A stretch of DNA of 64,000 nucleotides, taken from Gnetum montanum. Lineage: Eukaryota > Streptophyta > Gnetopsida > Gnetales > Gnetaceae. Made by a program: the position numbers and the translations under genes. Where the stretch lies: NCBI GenBank assembly GCA_015680685.1, contig MNCI01035206.1:164496-228495 (forward strand), read 5' to 3'. The notes below the pieces were generated by a model that did not search any database, was not told where the DNA came from, and was given only the letters and a program-made list of their open reading frames with translations. This document shows, in pieces, positions 30,912-42,610 of this stretch (the first letter of the stretch is position 1; every line of letters begins with the position of its first letter).

Positions 30912-31717
30912 TGATGAGTGGCGAGGTACCCCTACACTCAACCATATGAATACAAGTGTTTCACGCATGATCTAATCGAACTTCGCAGATGGGCTAATTG
31001 TGGTATCTAGATAGTTACTTGCAGGTCACAGTTCATTGTCTTTCCATCTCGACTAGTGTTAACTTTGTCACATATGGTTTAGTCCAGAGTGAGGTGTATG
31101 ATATGTTCCTATACTACTGCTACTCTTGGAGATAATGGGAAATAATATTAATTAAGCTAAAAGAGAGAGAGGGTGAGAGAGTTTAAGCTAGCCTAAGTGT
31201 GATGAGCATTCGTTCCTTAACCATCCATACACATCTTGGACTTCGTGCATGACTACTACTCTGATTACCAAGCACAGGTCCTAGGTATGCTACTGGGTTA
31301 CCAAGTAGTCACACTTAAATGCTCATAATCAAGTCGTACTCCTTCCACGTTTAACAAGAGTTAGGGTAAAGAGATATTAACTACGAAAGCGATAAATAAC
31401 AATAAAAATAAATTAATTAAACTAAGTAAATGATGCAATGATGAAGTAATCTCGATCTTTATTTTAGGTCATGTGCACGTCCAAGTACGTCACACTCAAA
31501 TAAGGATGCCATACAATTACAATCACCACACTGTGGGCATGCACTGGGAGAGAAGGGTTGAGAGAAGAACTGTTTAAAACTAGACACTTAAGAGAAATTC
31601 TACAACTAAGAACTAAAAAACTACCTACCAGATCTGTCTACCTCTTATTTATAAATGAGGAGATAGGCTGCGATATCGCGTACGCGATATCGTAGCCAAT
31701 AAAATGATAACTCATCA
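30912..31717 (-). repeat. Element E 3' LTR
   Basis: 806 bp, TGATGAG to CTCATCA. The U3 has two palindromes (GCGATATCGC 31670-31679 and GCGATATCGT 31684-31693), then TATAAATA (31653-31646, minus strand). GGTTACCAAG boxes and the terminal GAGGTACCCCTACACTC block are as in B and F. The two LTRs of E differ at the palindrome cluster (two copies here, four in the 5' LTR). Confidence 0.88.
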
Positions 31718-31735
31718 TACCCCCACAACTAAATG
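31718..31735 (-). promoter_or_regulatory. 3' polypurine tract of element E
   Basis: Minus strand CATTTAGTTGTGGGGGTA, adjoining the LTR. Upstream is the GAGGACGAGTTTT block conserved in B, C and F. Confidence 0.8.
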
Positions 31736-31749
31736 AAAACTCGTCCTCA

Positions 31750-32944
31750 AGTTACGGTGAGAACAAGTTCCATTAATTACACAATGGATAGGTATAGGAT
31801 TATTGACTGGTGAGAATGGGTTCATGCTGTAGTGTGGAATCAAAACAAAATTGAGACACAACATGAAGAACAAAAAAGAAAATCGTATAACTACAAGATT
31901 GGGTGGAACTCATGTAGTTCCTGGTGGCGATGGCTCCTGCATGGGTGTCTATCCCTTGTCTTGCGCTCCAGGTCTTGGGATTTGATGGATTTGAAGTATG
32001 GCCTAGAGTTTCTCTTCATGTAAGGCCTTGAGTGCCTTAGCATGCACATAAGTTTATGCTTATGCCATAGAGGCATCCCAGTCATCCTTCTATTTTTCTT
32101 TTGCCACCTTCTTATTCTCTGTTAGTAAATTGGTCAGTTGCTCAATTTTGAAAGTGTCCAGCTGGTCTATGGGAACAAATTGCAAAGGATCCTGCTATGC
32201 TACTTGTAGGGCCACAAGCCTTTCTTGTAATGTCTTCACCTAGGCTTCAGCATGCTTAGCCCTCATCTCTGTCAAGATCAGCTTTCCTTTGGTGGAAATG
32301 AGGTTTGATTAAATTGCCATAACATCTTGAGGGATGTCAAATAGAGACGTCATCATCTATCCTATTTGTAGCAATCGATCAAGTACATCCTCATGTTCCG
32401 CAAGAATCATCGAGGTTTCGACCAAAGTAGATAATTGAGCAACCTTTGGCCCTATATTCAGAAGGTTTAATACTTTTGAAATGGCCTGAATAGAGAAATT
32501 GATTGTCACACCACAAATGTTCACCATGGTGCCTTGTTCCTTATTGTGCTAAAATTGATACGTTTCCCCTAAGTACCAGGCACCATTTTTAGAGAGGATA
32601 GGCCATAATGGGGACCCTTTGAGGTGGTTCCTAATGGCCTTTGGAGAAAACTCTATGAAAGTTTCAAAATTTAATTCCACAATCACCATAGTGAATGTGG
32701 ACTTTTCATGAATCGCCTGAACACAATCTTGGGGCAACGTGAGATGTTATCCTTGTTCTGGCACTGTAGCAGCTCCTCCTTCCTCTTTTCTTGATTGTAC
32801 AGTAACAGGGTCTTCTTGGTAAATGCTAAATGATTATTCCTCCTACTCTGCATGTTGTCTAGTAGGAACTTGTCCTTCACCTCTCCTAGGTTGTTTGCTC
32901 CCACCTTGAGTAGGACCTTCCTGTTGTCTGCATTTCGGGGCCAT
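31750..32944 (-). pseudogene. Accessory ORF of element E
   Basis: Starts Met-Ala-Pro-Lys (32944), the same opening as F (57084) and similar to C (5726). One frame with stops runs through VIVELNFETF and then SPLWPIL-KNGAWYLGETYQF (about 32670-32552), matching ALQELNFGPF and SPMWPII-SSGEWYLGETYLF in C. Downstream is a Leu/Glu/Lys-rich stretch (for example ISKVLNLLNIGPKVAQLSTL) that should form a coiled coil. It is under half the length of the C version, lacking the middle of the plant transposon protein-like domain. It lies downstream of a possible internal promoter. Confidence 0.6.
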
Positions 32945-33230
32945 TTGCGATCACACGAGCCAATTGTTAGTAAGGTTTTTTCCCAAAGTTAGGTTATAAC
33001 TTACTGCTTGCCTTAATGAATTTATTTTATCTTCATGTGATGTTTCCTGAATGATTATATTGTTAGTCCTTTTTTCTTAAGTGGTTTTCAAATTTAGTTT
33101 CCCGGTATACCTAAGGGAATGAAATTATTTTTAGCACAATTATCCTTAATATTATAATTAATTACCCTTGATGATGTCCTTCAGGTGATGAAAAATTTCA
33201 AAAAAGTTATACACTCTTCGGCATGTGCCC

Positions 33231-33247
33231 CTCCCCCACGACTAAGC
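33231..33247 (-). promoter_or_regulatory. Internal polypurine-tract-like motif (element E)
   Basis: Minus strand GCTTAGTCGTGGGGGAG, about 290 bp before the accessory ATG. The same position relative to the accessory ORF is seen in C (5473-5491) and B (13184-13198). Confidence 0.5.
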
Positions 33248-33418
33248 TGAACACTTCGAGTTCAAGTAGGTTTAGACAAAATGACAATCGGAGGACCAAC
33301 ATGCAAGATATAAGTATGAAAGCAAGGGATGCGCAGTCACAAGTCGTAGAGAGAAATTTGAAAAAATCCCCCATGTGAATAGTTGAAAATGATGGTAAGT
33401 GTTGCAGGGGGATCATGT

Positions 33419-33448
33419 TTTTATAAGTTAATGTGACGCGATATCGTG
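33419..33448 (-). promoter_or_regulatory. U3-like internal promoter candidate in element E
   Basis: On the minus strand a CACGATATCGCG near-palindrome (33448-33437) is followed about 10 bp later by a TATA box TTATAAAAAC (33427-33418). This repeats the order and spacing of the LTR U3 (palindrome, then TATA), but it sits inside the element about 475 bp ahead of the accessory ATG. The neighbouring GGCC also matches the LTR context. It is the only GATATCG palindrome I found outside an LTR. Confidence 0.5.
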
Positions 33449-33449
33449 G

Positions 33450-34846
33450 CCTATTGATACTTAAGGCACAACAAAATATACCGAATTTTGAAGATTTTTT
33501 CTAAAATGAATGATGGAAACTAAGGACATGTGGGCAAGTATTGAAGGGTTCTAGGGTAATTTAACTAATCTTGAAGGGATACATAAATGTGTGGGTGGAA
33601 TTAATCACTAAAGGCCTCAGGTGGTCAGGGAGAGAAAAAGGCTATGTAATGGTTCATAGGGACGTGTGAATTAAAGGGATAGTAATAAGGGAAAGAATAT
33701 CATTAACAATATGCGAAGGGTAGTAGATGATGTGTGGAAGATGTGTTATAAGTGCAAATTACAAAAATTACGCAAGTGGGTCCTGCCCAAAGCAGGTTCT
33801 AACCTATAATGCCCTTGCGTAACCACATCTTAAAATGTTCATAGGCACTAGAAGGGTTAAATGTAATCCACATTGGTTCCATAAAACACACACAGGTAAG
33901 TATCACCAAAGTGAGATAAGAATTCTATGCTACATAAGCCACGAGCCATAATTACATGAACAGTGAGATGAGACAGACTATAGAAGGGATTGTAGAGATT
34001 GGGGCATGAGGTAACTAACCCAGGGCACAATGAATCTCGAGTGTAAAGCATGATTAATGTGTCATTAACCTATCGTTCTAAGATCAGGACCAAGTCCATT
34101 CCTCTTATCAATGATACCACATTATTTCATCCCATGATGAGCAACTATGAGAGTACCATAACAACAAGGTGTACAATCACTTGGCATTTTATTCAAGGGA
34201 GGAGTGATTTTTTCTTTGTGGCACTTTTCTTTTCATTTTCTTTTTTCTCTCTTTTTTGTTTTGTTTTTTTTCTTACTGTTGAATCCAGAGAAGCCGCCAG
34301 CCTTTAGGCATGGGTGCATGTCTTTCTAGTGGGACCCCCTAGAATAGCATTGGATTTTTGAGTGCCTTTGGATTACTCTTACTCCCATTTTGCGTTAGAT
34401 CTACAAGGATTTTAGTACAACCATGTTGTGTGATAACTCTCACAAACGTCACCAAAGGGAATCTGCAAGTCCCCTTGATGTCACACCTTAATCATTCTCT
34501 CTTGGTCCATCCTTCTTCATTCTGGGTACAATGAACATGAAAATAATTTTAAGTTTTAAGAATGTCAAGAATATCACTGTACCCTTGAAAAAAACCTCTT
34601 ATTTGTAGAATGGATGAGTGGGTGTAATGGGCTCACTGTCCACATAATTGATTGTTCAAGACTCGATAACATAGTACACACCTCAACCAACAAGTCACAT
34701 GAATGTTTTATTTGTAGATGAGATTACTTATAAAAAGATAAAAAGATAAAACAAGAAATTGAAAAATGAAAAACTGGAAAGCAAAAATTGTAAAATTAAA
34801 GAAAATGAAAAATATTTATTAATCCTGCTTCTTATTAAAATGGGGG
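33450..34846 (-). other. Non-coding region of element E
   Basis: No gene supported. It matches the 3' non-coding regions of B and F in reverse or direct order: a GGGTCCTGCCCAAAGCAGG block (33779) corresponds to B 13378, and 34050-34310 to F 56280-56520. A-rich tracts lie near 34730-34815. Confidence 0.55.
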
Positions 34847-34865
34847 ATATCCCCCATAACTAAAC
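34847..34865 (-). promoter_or_regulatory. Polypurine-like motif after E gag
   Basis: Minus strand GTTTAGTTATGGGGGATAT. It overlaps a perfect 14-bp palindrome GGGGGATATCCCCC (34842-34855). It is positioned right after gag where protease and pol are missing, as in B at 14631-14647. Confidence 0.45.
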
Positions 34866-36819
34866 GGTTGAGCATCGTAGAAATTAATAAATGAAAGATG
34901 AGGATCCTTGCATGTTGGAAACATTGAAACTTGATCATACTTACCCCATTGGGGTTCGCACACTTGATTATAATAAGCATAGTGGGGAAATTTATAAGAT
35001 GTGGTTCCCGGATAAAGAGTTGACCCACTATGATACTTGGGACCGTAAGACGGTATGCAAGGATCAGGATGTCGCTCTCCATGGTTGTATTCATTGGGCC
35101 ATATGATTGTTGGAGTGTTAATTGGTGGCCCTGATCAAGTGACATGAGGCATTGGGTTCGAAGAGAAGGATGCACCACAGTGTTGGACTTGTGCTAAGTT
35201 GGAGAATGATGTGGCCTCAGAACTGTGTTGTCCCTTCCTACAATCATGTCTAAAGAAGGGACGCCTTCGATGTTGAGTAGGCCTCTCACTGCTTTTGGCA
35301 ATAGTAGCATAAGTAATGTTCGTGGGTTGTTGTTGTGGTGCAAACACTTTAGGAACAGTTGGTGGAAATGTGGTAGGAGGGAAAGGATGAGAATGTTGAG
35401 ATTCTGGAGAAGTGTAAGGTACACAAGGAGGTGGTTGTGTTGAGGACATGGGCTGATGGTATTGAGGAGAATAATAATGCGACAAGATAGAGTATGTTGA
35501 CCTAGTTGGAAAAACATGATGTTGGACTAGATAAGCATTTAGATTCGGGTAATCCGAAGGGTGTCTCCAGTTTAGGGGTGGCTTCCTCCATGACTAGGAT
35601 TGTTGCCACTGTGATTGAACACAGTATCTATGTACAAAATTTGGGTGTAATGTGCTTCCCCAATGCTCATATAAATGTAACAAAATTGGGCATTGGCCCT
35701 TGGGATGATCATACAGGCAAATGTTACATTTGTACGCGTAATTGGTAGTTGAGCTCTTGTTTTATTCATCCCTTCTTTCCAATGTCTAATGATACTTTTT
35801 CCTGCTTCTCAGGTTGTCAAAACTCTATCTCCAATAATATCAATATATTCTCCACAGTTTTTATGCATCCATTCCAACATATTATTAATCTTTTCCTTGA
35901 CTTTCTCTGATGATTGATGTACTAGCAAAGATGGTTCTTCCTACTTGAGATAGGTTGATTTCTCCTTTTGATGATTATGGACCTTTGTTAAGTTGAGATT
36001 TTGGTCCCGTTGATGTTTTTCAACACTCTTCCATCTAGCCATTTCTCCTTCTTCTTTAGCTACATGCTTAATAAGCTCTTGGAATTGATGGATTTGTAGT
36101 TCGTATAGTTGACCTTGGGCATACATTCCTATGGTCTCTCTTTTTTCATCATGAAGCCCATCAATGATATGGTACATTAGCCTTTCTTCAGAGAACTCAT
36201 GGCTTGGACAGTTGTTTAACAGTGCATAATATCTTTCTAAGGCCATGTCCAAGGGTTCATGTTGTGCTTCTTTCCACTCTTGGATTTTTTTCCTCAAGGT
36301 TGACACTCTTGCGTAGGTTTGATATCTTTCATTAAAGAGTTCTACCATTGTTGGCCAATGTCGTATTGAATTTGGTTTTAATGATCTATACCATACTTTT
36401 GCTTGGCCAATGAGTGTCATAGAAAAGAGCTTAATTTTTTGCCAACCATTATCAATGTTGTTGCATGCACAAACATCGTAGAAGGCTTGTAAATGCTGTT
36501 TAGGATCTAAGTCATAGCCTCCTAAGAAATTGGGAAAGTTGTTTAAATCAAGCCTAGCTAGATGGCTCTCTTTACGATGCCTACGAGAGATTTGAACAGC
36601 CTCTTGTATTTTCGTTAGGCTTGTAGTGGCTAGTAGGGGTTCATCGTCATTGGGTAAGTTATGCTTTCATGTGTTGGGACAATGTTGCCTTCATTTATGT
36701 TTATAAGAAATCCCCACCTCAGGTTGCGTATGCCAATCTTCATTATCATATAATTCGTTGGTTCTCCAATGAATTGCCTCACTAGATGTGGCATTATCAT
36801 AGTCTTGTAGGAGAGGCAT
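34866..36819 (-). pseudogene. gag: Gag of element E
   Basis: Starts MPLLQDYDNATSSE (36819), as in F (53904). The gag domain is well kept: LDLNNFPNFLGGYD (about 36550), then GQAKVWYRSLKPNSIRHW, ERYQTYARVSTLRKKIQEW, MYHIIDGL and MYAQGQL (36420-36060). A Cys/His knuckle CNICLYDHPKGQC of form CX2CX3HX4C lies at 35728-35690, then a Pro/Ser/Gln-rich tail ends near PTNITYATIAKSSE and RRRPFFRHD. There are two early stops and one net frameshift between 35941 and 35728. It lacks the N-terminal module of B and D Gag. Protease is absent. Non-functional. Confidence 0.85.
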
Positions 36820-36940
36820 GGCAGTGAAATTTTGTGTGAATTTATATGTGACTTTTTGTAAAATTTTCTTCTTAAAAGATATATCATTAATTCCTTTACA
36901 ACAACCTGGTATGATATAACTAATCTAGATAACTAGCATC

Positions 36941-36959
36941 GTCCTTGGCAATGGTGCTA
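36941..36959 (-). promoter_or_regulatory. Decayed tRNA-Asp primer site (element E)
   Basis: Minus strand TAGCACCATTGCCAAGGAC next to the LTR end, differing from the A primer site mainly by transitions. Confidence 0.65.
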
Positions 36960-36960
36960 A

Positions 36961-37782
36961 TGATTACACTCAACCATACGAATACGAGCGTTTCACGCAC
37001 GATCCGGTTGAACTCCACAGATGCGCTAGTTGTGGTATCTAGACAGTTACTTGTAGGTCATAGTTCGTTGTCTTCCCATCTAGACTAGTGTTAACTTTTT
37101 CACGTATGGTTTAGTCCAGAGCGAGGTGTATGATATGTTCCTATACTACTACTACTCCTGGAGATAATGGGAAATAATATTAATTAAGCTAAAAGAGAGA
37201 GAGGATGAGAGAGTCTAACCTAGCCTAAGTGCGATGAGCATCCATTCCTCAATCATCCATACACATCTTGGACTTCGTGCGCGACTACTACTGGGATTAC
37301 CAAGTGCAGGTCCTGGGTACACTATTGGGTTACCAAGTAGTCACACTTAAATGCTCGTAATCAAGTCGTACTCATTCCGCGTTTAACAAGAATTAGGGTA
37401 AAGAGATATTAACTACGAAAGTGATAAATAAAAATAAAAATTAATTAATTAAACTAAGTGAATGCTGCAATGATGAAGTAATCTCGATCTTTATTTTCGG
37501 TCATGTGCATGTCCAAGTACGTCACACTTGAATAAGGATGCCATACAATTACAATCACCACATTGCGGGCATGCACTGAGAGAGAAGGGTTGAGAGAAGA
37601 ACTGCTTAAAACTAGACACTTAAGAGAAATTCTACAACTAAGAACTAAAAAACTACCTACCAGATCTATCTACCTCTTATTTATAAATGAGGAGACAGGT
37701 TGCGATATCGTGGCTAGGCTACGATATCGCATATGTGATATCACGGCTGCGATATCGTGGCCAATAAAATGATAACTCATTA
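36961..37782 (-). repeat. Element E 5' LTR
   Basis: 822 bp. Two length changes distinguish it from the 806-bp 3' LTR. First, 17 bp are missing after TGAT at its left end. Second, it has 33 extra bp in the palindrome cluster (37702-37758), which holds four GATATC palindromes, one of them the perfect GTGATATCAC. Net +16 bp agrees exactly. TATAAATA is at 37685-37678 (minus strand). The right end CTCATTA is a decayed CTCATCA. Confidence 0.85.
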
Positions 37783-38243
37783 ATGCTTCTACAAATTAGA
37801 TCTACAAAAGTAATGAACATACTAGGGTAATATAATGAATGGAACAATAAGTCCTAGATCTAGATCCAAGCATGTATGATATAACAATAAGAGATTAATG
37901 AATCTAATCAACATGCACACATGAATAAATCAAAGCCACTCAAAATCTTGGGAGAATGATGCAGCAATTTTAGTGTAGCTTCAAACATTCTTCTAACCCT
38001 TGTAATATTACAAATAAATAAAAAAAATAAGATACCTAATCCAATAAGATTAAGTGAATGATTACCTTGGAATTCATGGAGGATCAACATCTAGGATCAT
38101 TCTTTTATAATCTTCATGCCCATGCAAGTTTTATACTAACAATTAGAGTTGGAAAATAACTAGAAACAACCTTTTATTTCCTATAACAACTACATAGGAT
38201 GTTTCAAATGAAGATTATATGTCCACACTAAGAAGACTAAGGT
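37783..38243 (-). repeat. Copia LTR K, proximal part
   Basis: The reverse complement follows the J LTR from about 50660 to 51070: GATCATAAAAGAATGAT-type block, CCAAGGTAATCATT, TTAGGTAT, then GGACTTATTGTTCCA. Together with 30488-30911 it makes one LTR split by element E. Its outer end abuts copia LTR H, so it is probably truncated there. Confidence 0.7.
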
Positions 38244-39515
38244 TGTGGTTCATTCAACTTAGAGTGGTGGGGGAGGATGAATAAGTTCCCTAAATTAAAA
38301 CTTTGTAACACTAAGTACACACACCAAATTTAATGTGGCTTCCCAACTTGGGTAGACCACACTTAGAGGGTAGATCTCTAGCACACCTCTAGACTTTGTT
38401 GCTCTCAAAATGTGGTTGAAGGGTCCACACCTTGTATAGTCTTCAAGCCCTGCTCCCAAGTGTTGTGCTGCAACACCATCCAATCAACCTCGCAAGGTCT
38501 TGTTAGGCTTGGAATGTGGTTTCTAGGCTTCCACAACCCTTACAACCTTGAGCTCAGGTTCAAAGTGTTGTACCACAACACCAATAACTCAATCCCATAT
38601 GATCCTGACAAGGTCAAGCAAGATGCCTTCCTGCAAGAAGCATATCAACCCCGTAGGACAATAAGAGAGAATAATTTACAAGAAAGAAATGGAACTTAAT
38701 TTGTTGATCCTTGTACATTGTGGTACAACAAACTTTACAATAAAAAAATGATGATACAATGAAGAGCAATAAATATTACAATGATTTATAAAATTATTGT
38801 AAAATGATTACACATAAGCTTGCATACTTCCCAATGCATATGATGTCTTCTTATAGCTACCATGTTTTCAAATCCATCTTGGAACTCATGCAACGGCTAG
38901 GCAATGGTCACTAATGGTCACAGAAGACATCTTATTCATGCCTAAGATGTCTTTCTGTATTTTCCTTCAATTATGGAAAGATGTCTTTGTCTAGAAAAGA
39001 CATCTTTCTAAAATCTCCATTCTAGGAGACATCTTTGTCTGATGAAAGATGTCTTTCTGGAACTTTCTTGTAATATGGGAAGACATCTTTGTCTAATGAA
39101 AGATGTTTGCTATTTTGCAAAGATATCTTTGCCTGTGCTATCTACTAGAAAGAAAAATTTGGTATGGGAAAGACATCTCTTCTACAAGGGCCAAAAATGA
39201 AATTTCTTGTTTTGATGCTAGGAGCCTCTGAATGCCTTCAAACAAGTCCCCATAGATCTTATAACCTCTTAGACTCATCAAAATGAGCTAGAAACACTTT
39301 GAAACATGCTAAAACATCCAAGAATAATCCTTAACAAAAATAGACATATTTTTCTTGAATTCTTCGTATTCGTCCATGTTCCCTTGAGTCCTTGTGATCC
39401 CGAATTTGCTTGTGAGTCCTTGAGTCCTTTGCTCTTGCTCTTGTAAACAAAACAACCATACTAACATCCTTGTACTTCATTTTCCTTAACATTTTGACAT
39501 ACCAAAAGTTCAACA
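38244..39515 (-). repeat. Copia LTR H
   Basis: Minus-strand LTR from TGTTGAACTTTTGG (39515) to a CCACA end (38244), related to G (47622-48702) and L (60821-61972). The U3 (39180-38890) is packed with AAAGATGTCTTT and AAAGACATCTTT boxes, which are reverse complements of each other. A TTTATAAATC TATA-like box follows near 38790. The higher side joins AAGGAAGAT polypurine-like sequence, as before the G LTR, so this is a 3' LTR. Confidence 0.75.
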
Positions 39516-41150
39516 ATCTTCCTTTTTTTGGTAATGTCCAAAACTTAAGAAAATGGGTTAGTCTCTATGATAATATCACAATACATAAGCTACTTTTCCC
39601 CTTTTTTGGACATAACCAACAAGGATGATGCATATAACCTGTCTCTTAAAGATATATCATAAAAGAGAAATATCATATAATATGCATGACCATTATCACA
39701 AAAAAACTTTCCCCCTTGTTGGCTATGAATAAAAAGAGAATGAGGAAGTCACATATTTAAGAAGCAAAGTTTGTTATGAAAGATATATTATTTTAAAACA
39801 AAGACATATAGTTATGGAAGGATAACATCAAAAATAATCTATCCAAACACTTGTAAAAATGTTTCATAATATAAGTGTTCATAACAAATGAATATTTTGT
39901 AAGAGAACCATATGAGAAGTACACATCTCATTAATTATAGGGCTAATGAAGTAAAACTAGTGTTTATCAAAAGTGAACCTTCATTTGTCCACAACAACAA
40001 GAATCATACTTTATTCAAGCTTTTCAAAAGATATTTAAGAGTAAGTAACTTGTCTCTAAACCAATATTCTTCTAACAATTTGAGAGTAATGTCATGGAAA
40101 GAGAGTTTAAAACATGCATATTCAAATTTTAAGACAAAGTAGCACATTTAATCATGCTAAATATATCAAAAGATCAAAAAAAACCAATCAACTTTTTACC
40201 CAAAACAAGATCCATAAAATAATATATGATAATCATGTTAAAGGCAAGAAAAATAGCATATGGATGCACCTCATATCTTACCAAAAGAGATCATGAACAC
40301 TTGTTCTAGTACATCTCAATTCATATTTGCAATAAGGGCCTTAGGTATTTAAAAAGATATATTCTCAACATACAAAAGGTTAGACAATAAATAGAGCTCA
40401 TAGGTAAGTTTATATAACATATAGACATCAAGATCTTTCACCATAAAAGTTCATATTTAGATAAGGAGTTAATAAATGTCCTTTTTTTCACAACATTTCC
40501 TGATGAATATGCTCTTCCTTGCTCATTTTTAGCTAAGGATGAGTTGAAATATGAAGTTTTGCTACTTGAGTGCTTTTTGGTAAAAGCCTTAAGAGACTCC
40601 CCCTACACAAGTGACCTCTTGGATTAGGTACAAGCTCCCCATACATATATGACTAGTTTTTGAGACATCTAGTTTCTTTGGTCATAATGCATCTATTGTA
40701 GAGAGATTGGTATTCCTTCTTGAATCTATTAAGATCTTCATGCTGCACAAAAATTGTAAGAACAAGTATGGAGACTAAGGTCTCCCATTAGTTATGGCAA
40801 AACACATTAAAAATCGCCACAAAAAATAGATATAAATATTACACATAATTGTGAATTACACAAGAGACTAGGAGATGTCTCCATAAATTTGGAGAGCCAT
40901 AATAAGTTTGGAGACTTTTGAAAGAAAGACTTTAAGATGGAAAATAATGATTTTCCCAAAAGATACATGAATTATATCAAAGGCACCAAATCCAATGCTT
41001 AAATATCACACATCAAAAATCATTCAAAAGAAATTAGATAACAATGTCAAATCACAAGACATTTAAACGGTAATGTGAAACACCACCAAATTTGTGCTAT
41101 AATGTTTTGACAAAAAATTGCCTAAGTGCTAGCACAAGGCCACTTTTTGC
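39516..41150 (-). other. Internal sequence of copia element H
   Basis: 39516-39640 reads, on the minus strand, like the end of the G internal region (TTGGTTATGTCC, then TTTTCTTAAGTTTTGGACATTAC). The block near 40760-40800 carries the GACTAAGGTCTCCCA sequence seen in reverse at G 45798-45815. No protein domain survives. Short plus-strand frames (39912-40296) look like chance. Confidence 0.5.
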
Positions 41151-42610
41151 AAATTTTTCTAAGTGTTGGGACTACACTCTCCACTATTCCAAAGCATAGT
41201 TAGCCTAGTGGAGAGTGTATTCAACTTCAAAAACTAATTTTTTGCAATTTTTTCCAAGTGTCATTGTGAGGCAAGAATCTACAAATTTTTCTATGTGTTG
41301 AGACTATGCTCTCCACTATCCTAGAGCGTAGTTAGCTTAGTAGAGAGAGTAGTCAACACAAAGGCTAGTTTTGCAAATTTTTCCAAGTGTTATGCCAGCC
41401 ACTATAGATTTTTCTAAGTGTTGAGACTATGCTCTCCACTGCCCTAGAGTGTAGTTAGCATGAAGATGTAGTTTTTGTAGATTTTTCTAAGTGTCGAGAT
41501 TATGCTCTCCACTAGACCAAAGCGTAGTCAATTGGAAGCTAGTTTCTGCAAGTTTTGACAAGTGCTAGGACTATGCTCATCCCTAGTTGGGAGTGTAGTT
41601 AGCCTTCCATGGAGAGCGTAGTCAACACATAGCCATTTTTTGCAAAATGCTTTCTCTAAGTGTTGGACTACACTCTCACCCAGTCCAAAGCGTAGTCAAG
41701 AGTAGTCAATCAGAACAGGCTCCAAAGGCCTCCACAATGTAGCATCAACATTTAGCTTAGCTCTGACTGATATCAAGCAAGCATAGTTATCTTTTTTGCA
41801 CCCTTCTTTGTCCCCAAAATTGTAACTACACTCAACCCCACACAAGATAGTGGAGAGTGTAGTCCTGAAGCATAGTCTCCAAAGTTGCATTTTTTCAAGT
41901 ACATTACAGTCCTCTCAGTGCATGTACATGTAGTTGGCAGTGTAGTCATAGTCTCTCAACCTTGCAAAGTCTAGTAGAGCACAACAAAGCACAACATTGC
42001 TAGCCTCAATGGAGAGTGTAGTTGGGAGACAACATAGTCCCAACCGTCCCACTACCACATGGTAGTTTCTTTGCATTTCACGCTAAACCTAGCTCTATAA
42101 ATACCCCCACCATCAACATTGTTGGGATTGACAAATTTGAAGCAGATTGGCATTTCGGTAAATCATCATTTATGCTAATTTTGTCTTTATAAAACTTTGG
42201 GTTAGCATTTGGTAAAGGTGTAGATGATGTAGGCCCATCGTAGCCTAGCAGAACATCATAGCCCACGATACACCATGACAACCAACCTGAAAAAGACAAA
42301 CACCATAGTGAGCACCAATCTTCATAGCCAGACACCTCCAAGCCTATGACTACACTCTCCATTGTGCCTATTGTACACTGCATACCTTCTAACCCCTTTT
42401 GGTGTTAACTACGCTCAACCCCACTTAGGGTGGTGTTCTATTTCTCTCTCTTGCATTTTCCACGCTTTCTTTGCATTTTTTGTTATTTTTAGCACATAGC
42501 CACATTACAACTACACTCAAGTGGAAATCTTCGTGTGTAGGCACCCTCATTTTTGTTGAAATCTTTGACTACACTCACCCCCTTAGGCACCTGTGACTAT
42601 GCTCTACATC
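41150..42610. repeat. Field of short inverted motifs, ACTACACTCTCCAC type
   Basis: At least 17 copies of ACTACACTCTCCAC or close variants (ACTATGCTCTCCACT and others). Direct copies lie at about 41171, 41303, 41422, 41500, 41662, 42349, 42571 and 42595, and reverse complements such as GGAGAGTGTAGT at about 41210, 41620, 41852 and 42010. A second box TTTTTCTAAGTGTTG often lies 5-15 bp before the direct form. Spacing is irregular, so this is not a simple satellite. No ORF. Confidence 0.7.

Larger units (their letters stand above)
30912..37782 (-). mobile_element. Element E: complete non-autonomous gag-only gypsy element with accessory ORF
   Basis: From right to left it has a 5' LTR (36961-37782), a decayed tRNA-Asp primer site (about 36941-36959), gag (36819 to about 34870), a polypurine-like motif, non-coding DNA, a U3-like internal block (33419-33448), a second polypurine-like motif, an accessory ORF (32944 to about 31750), a polypurine tract and a 3' LTR (30912-31717). 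No protease, RT, RNase H or integrase. It is inserted in copia LTR K. The ORFs are broken, so it is older than B. Confidence 0.88.
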
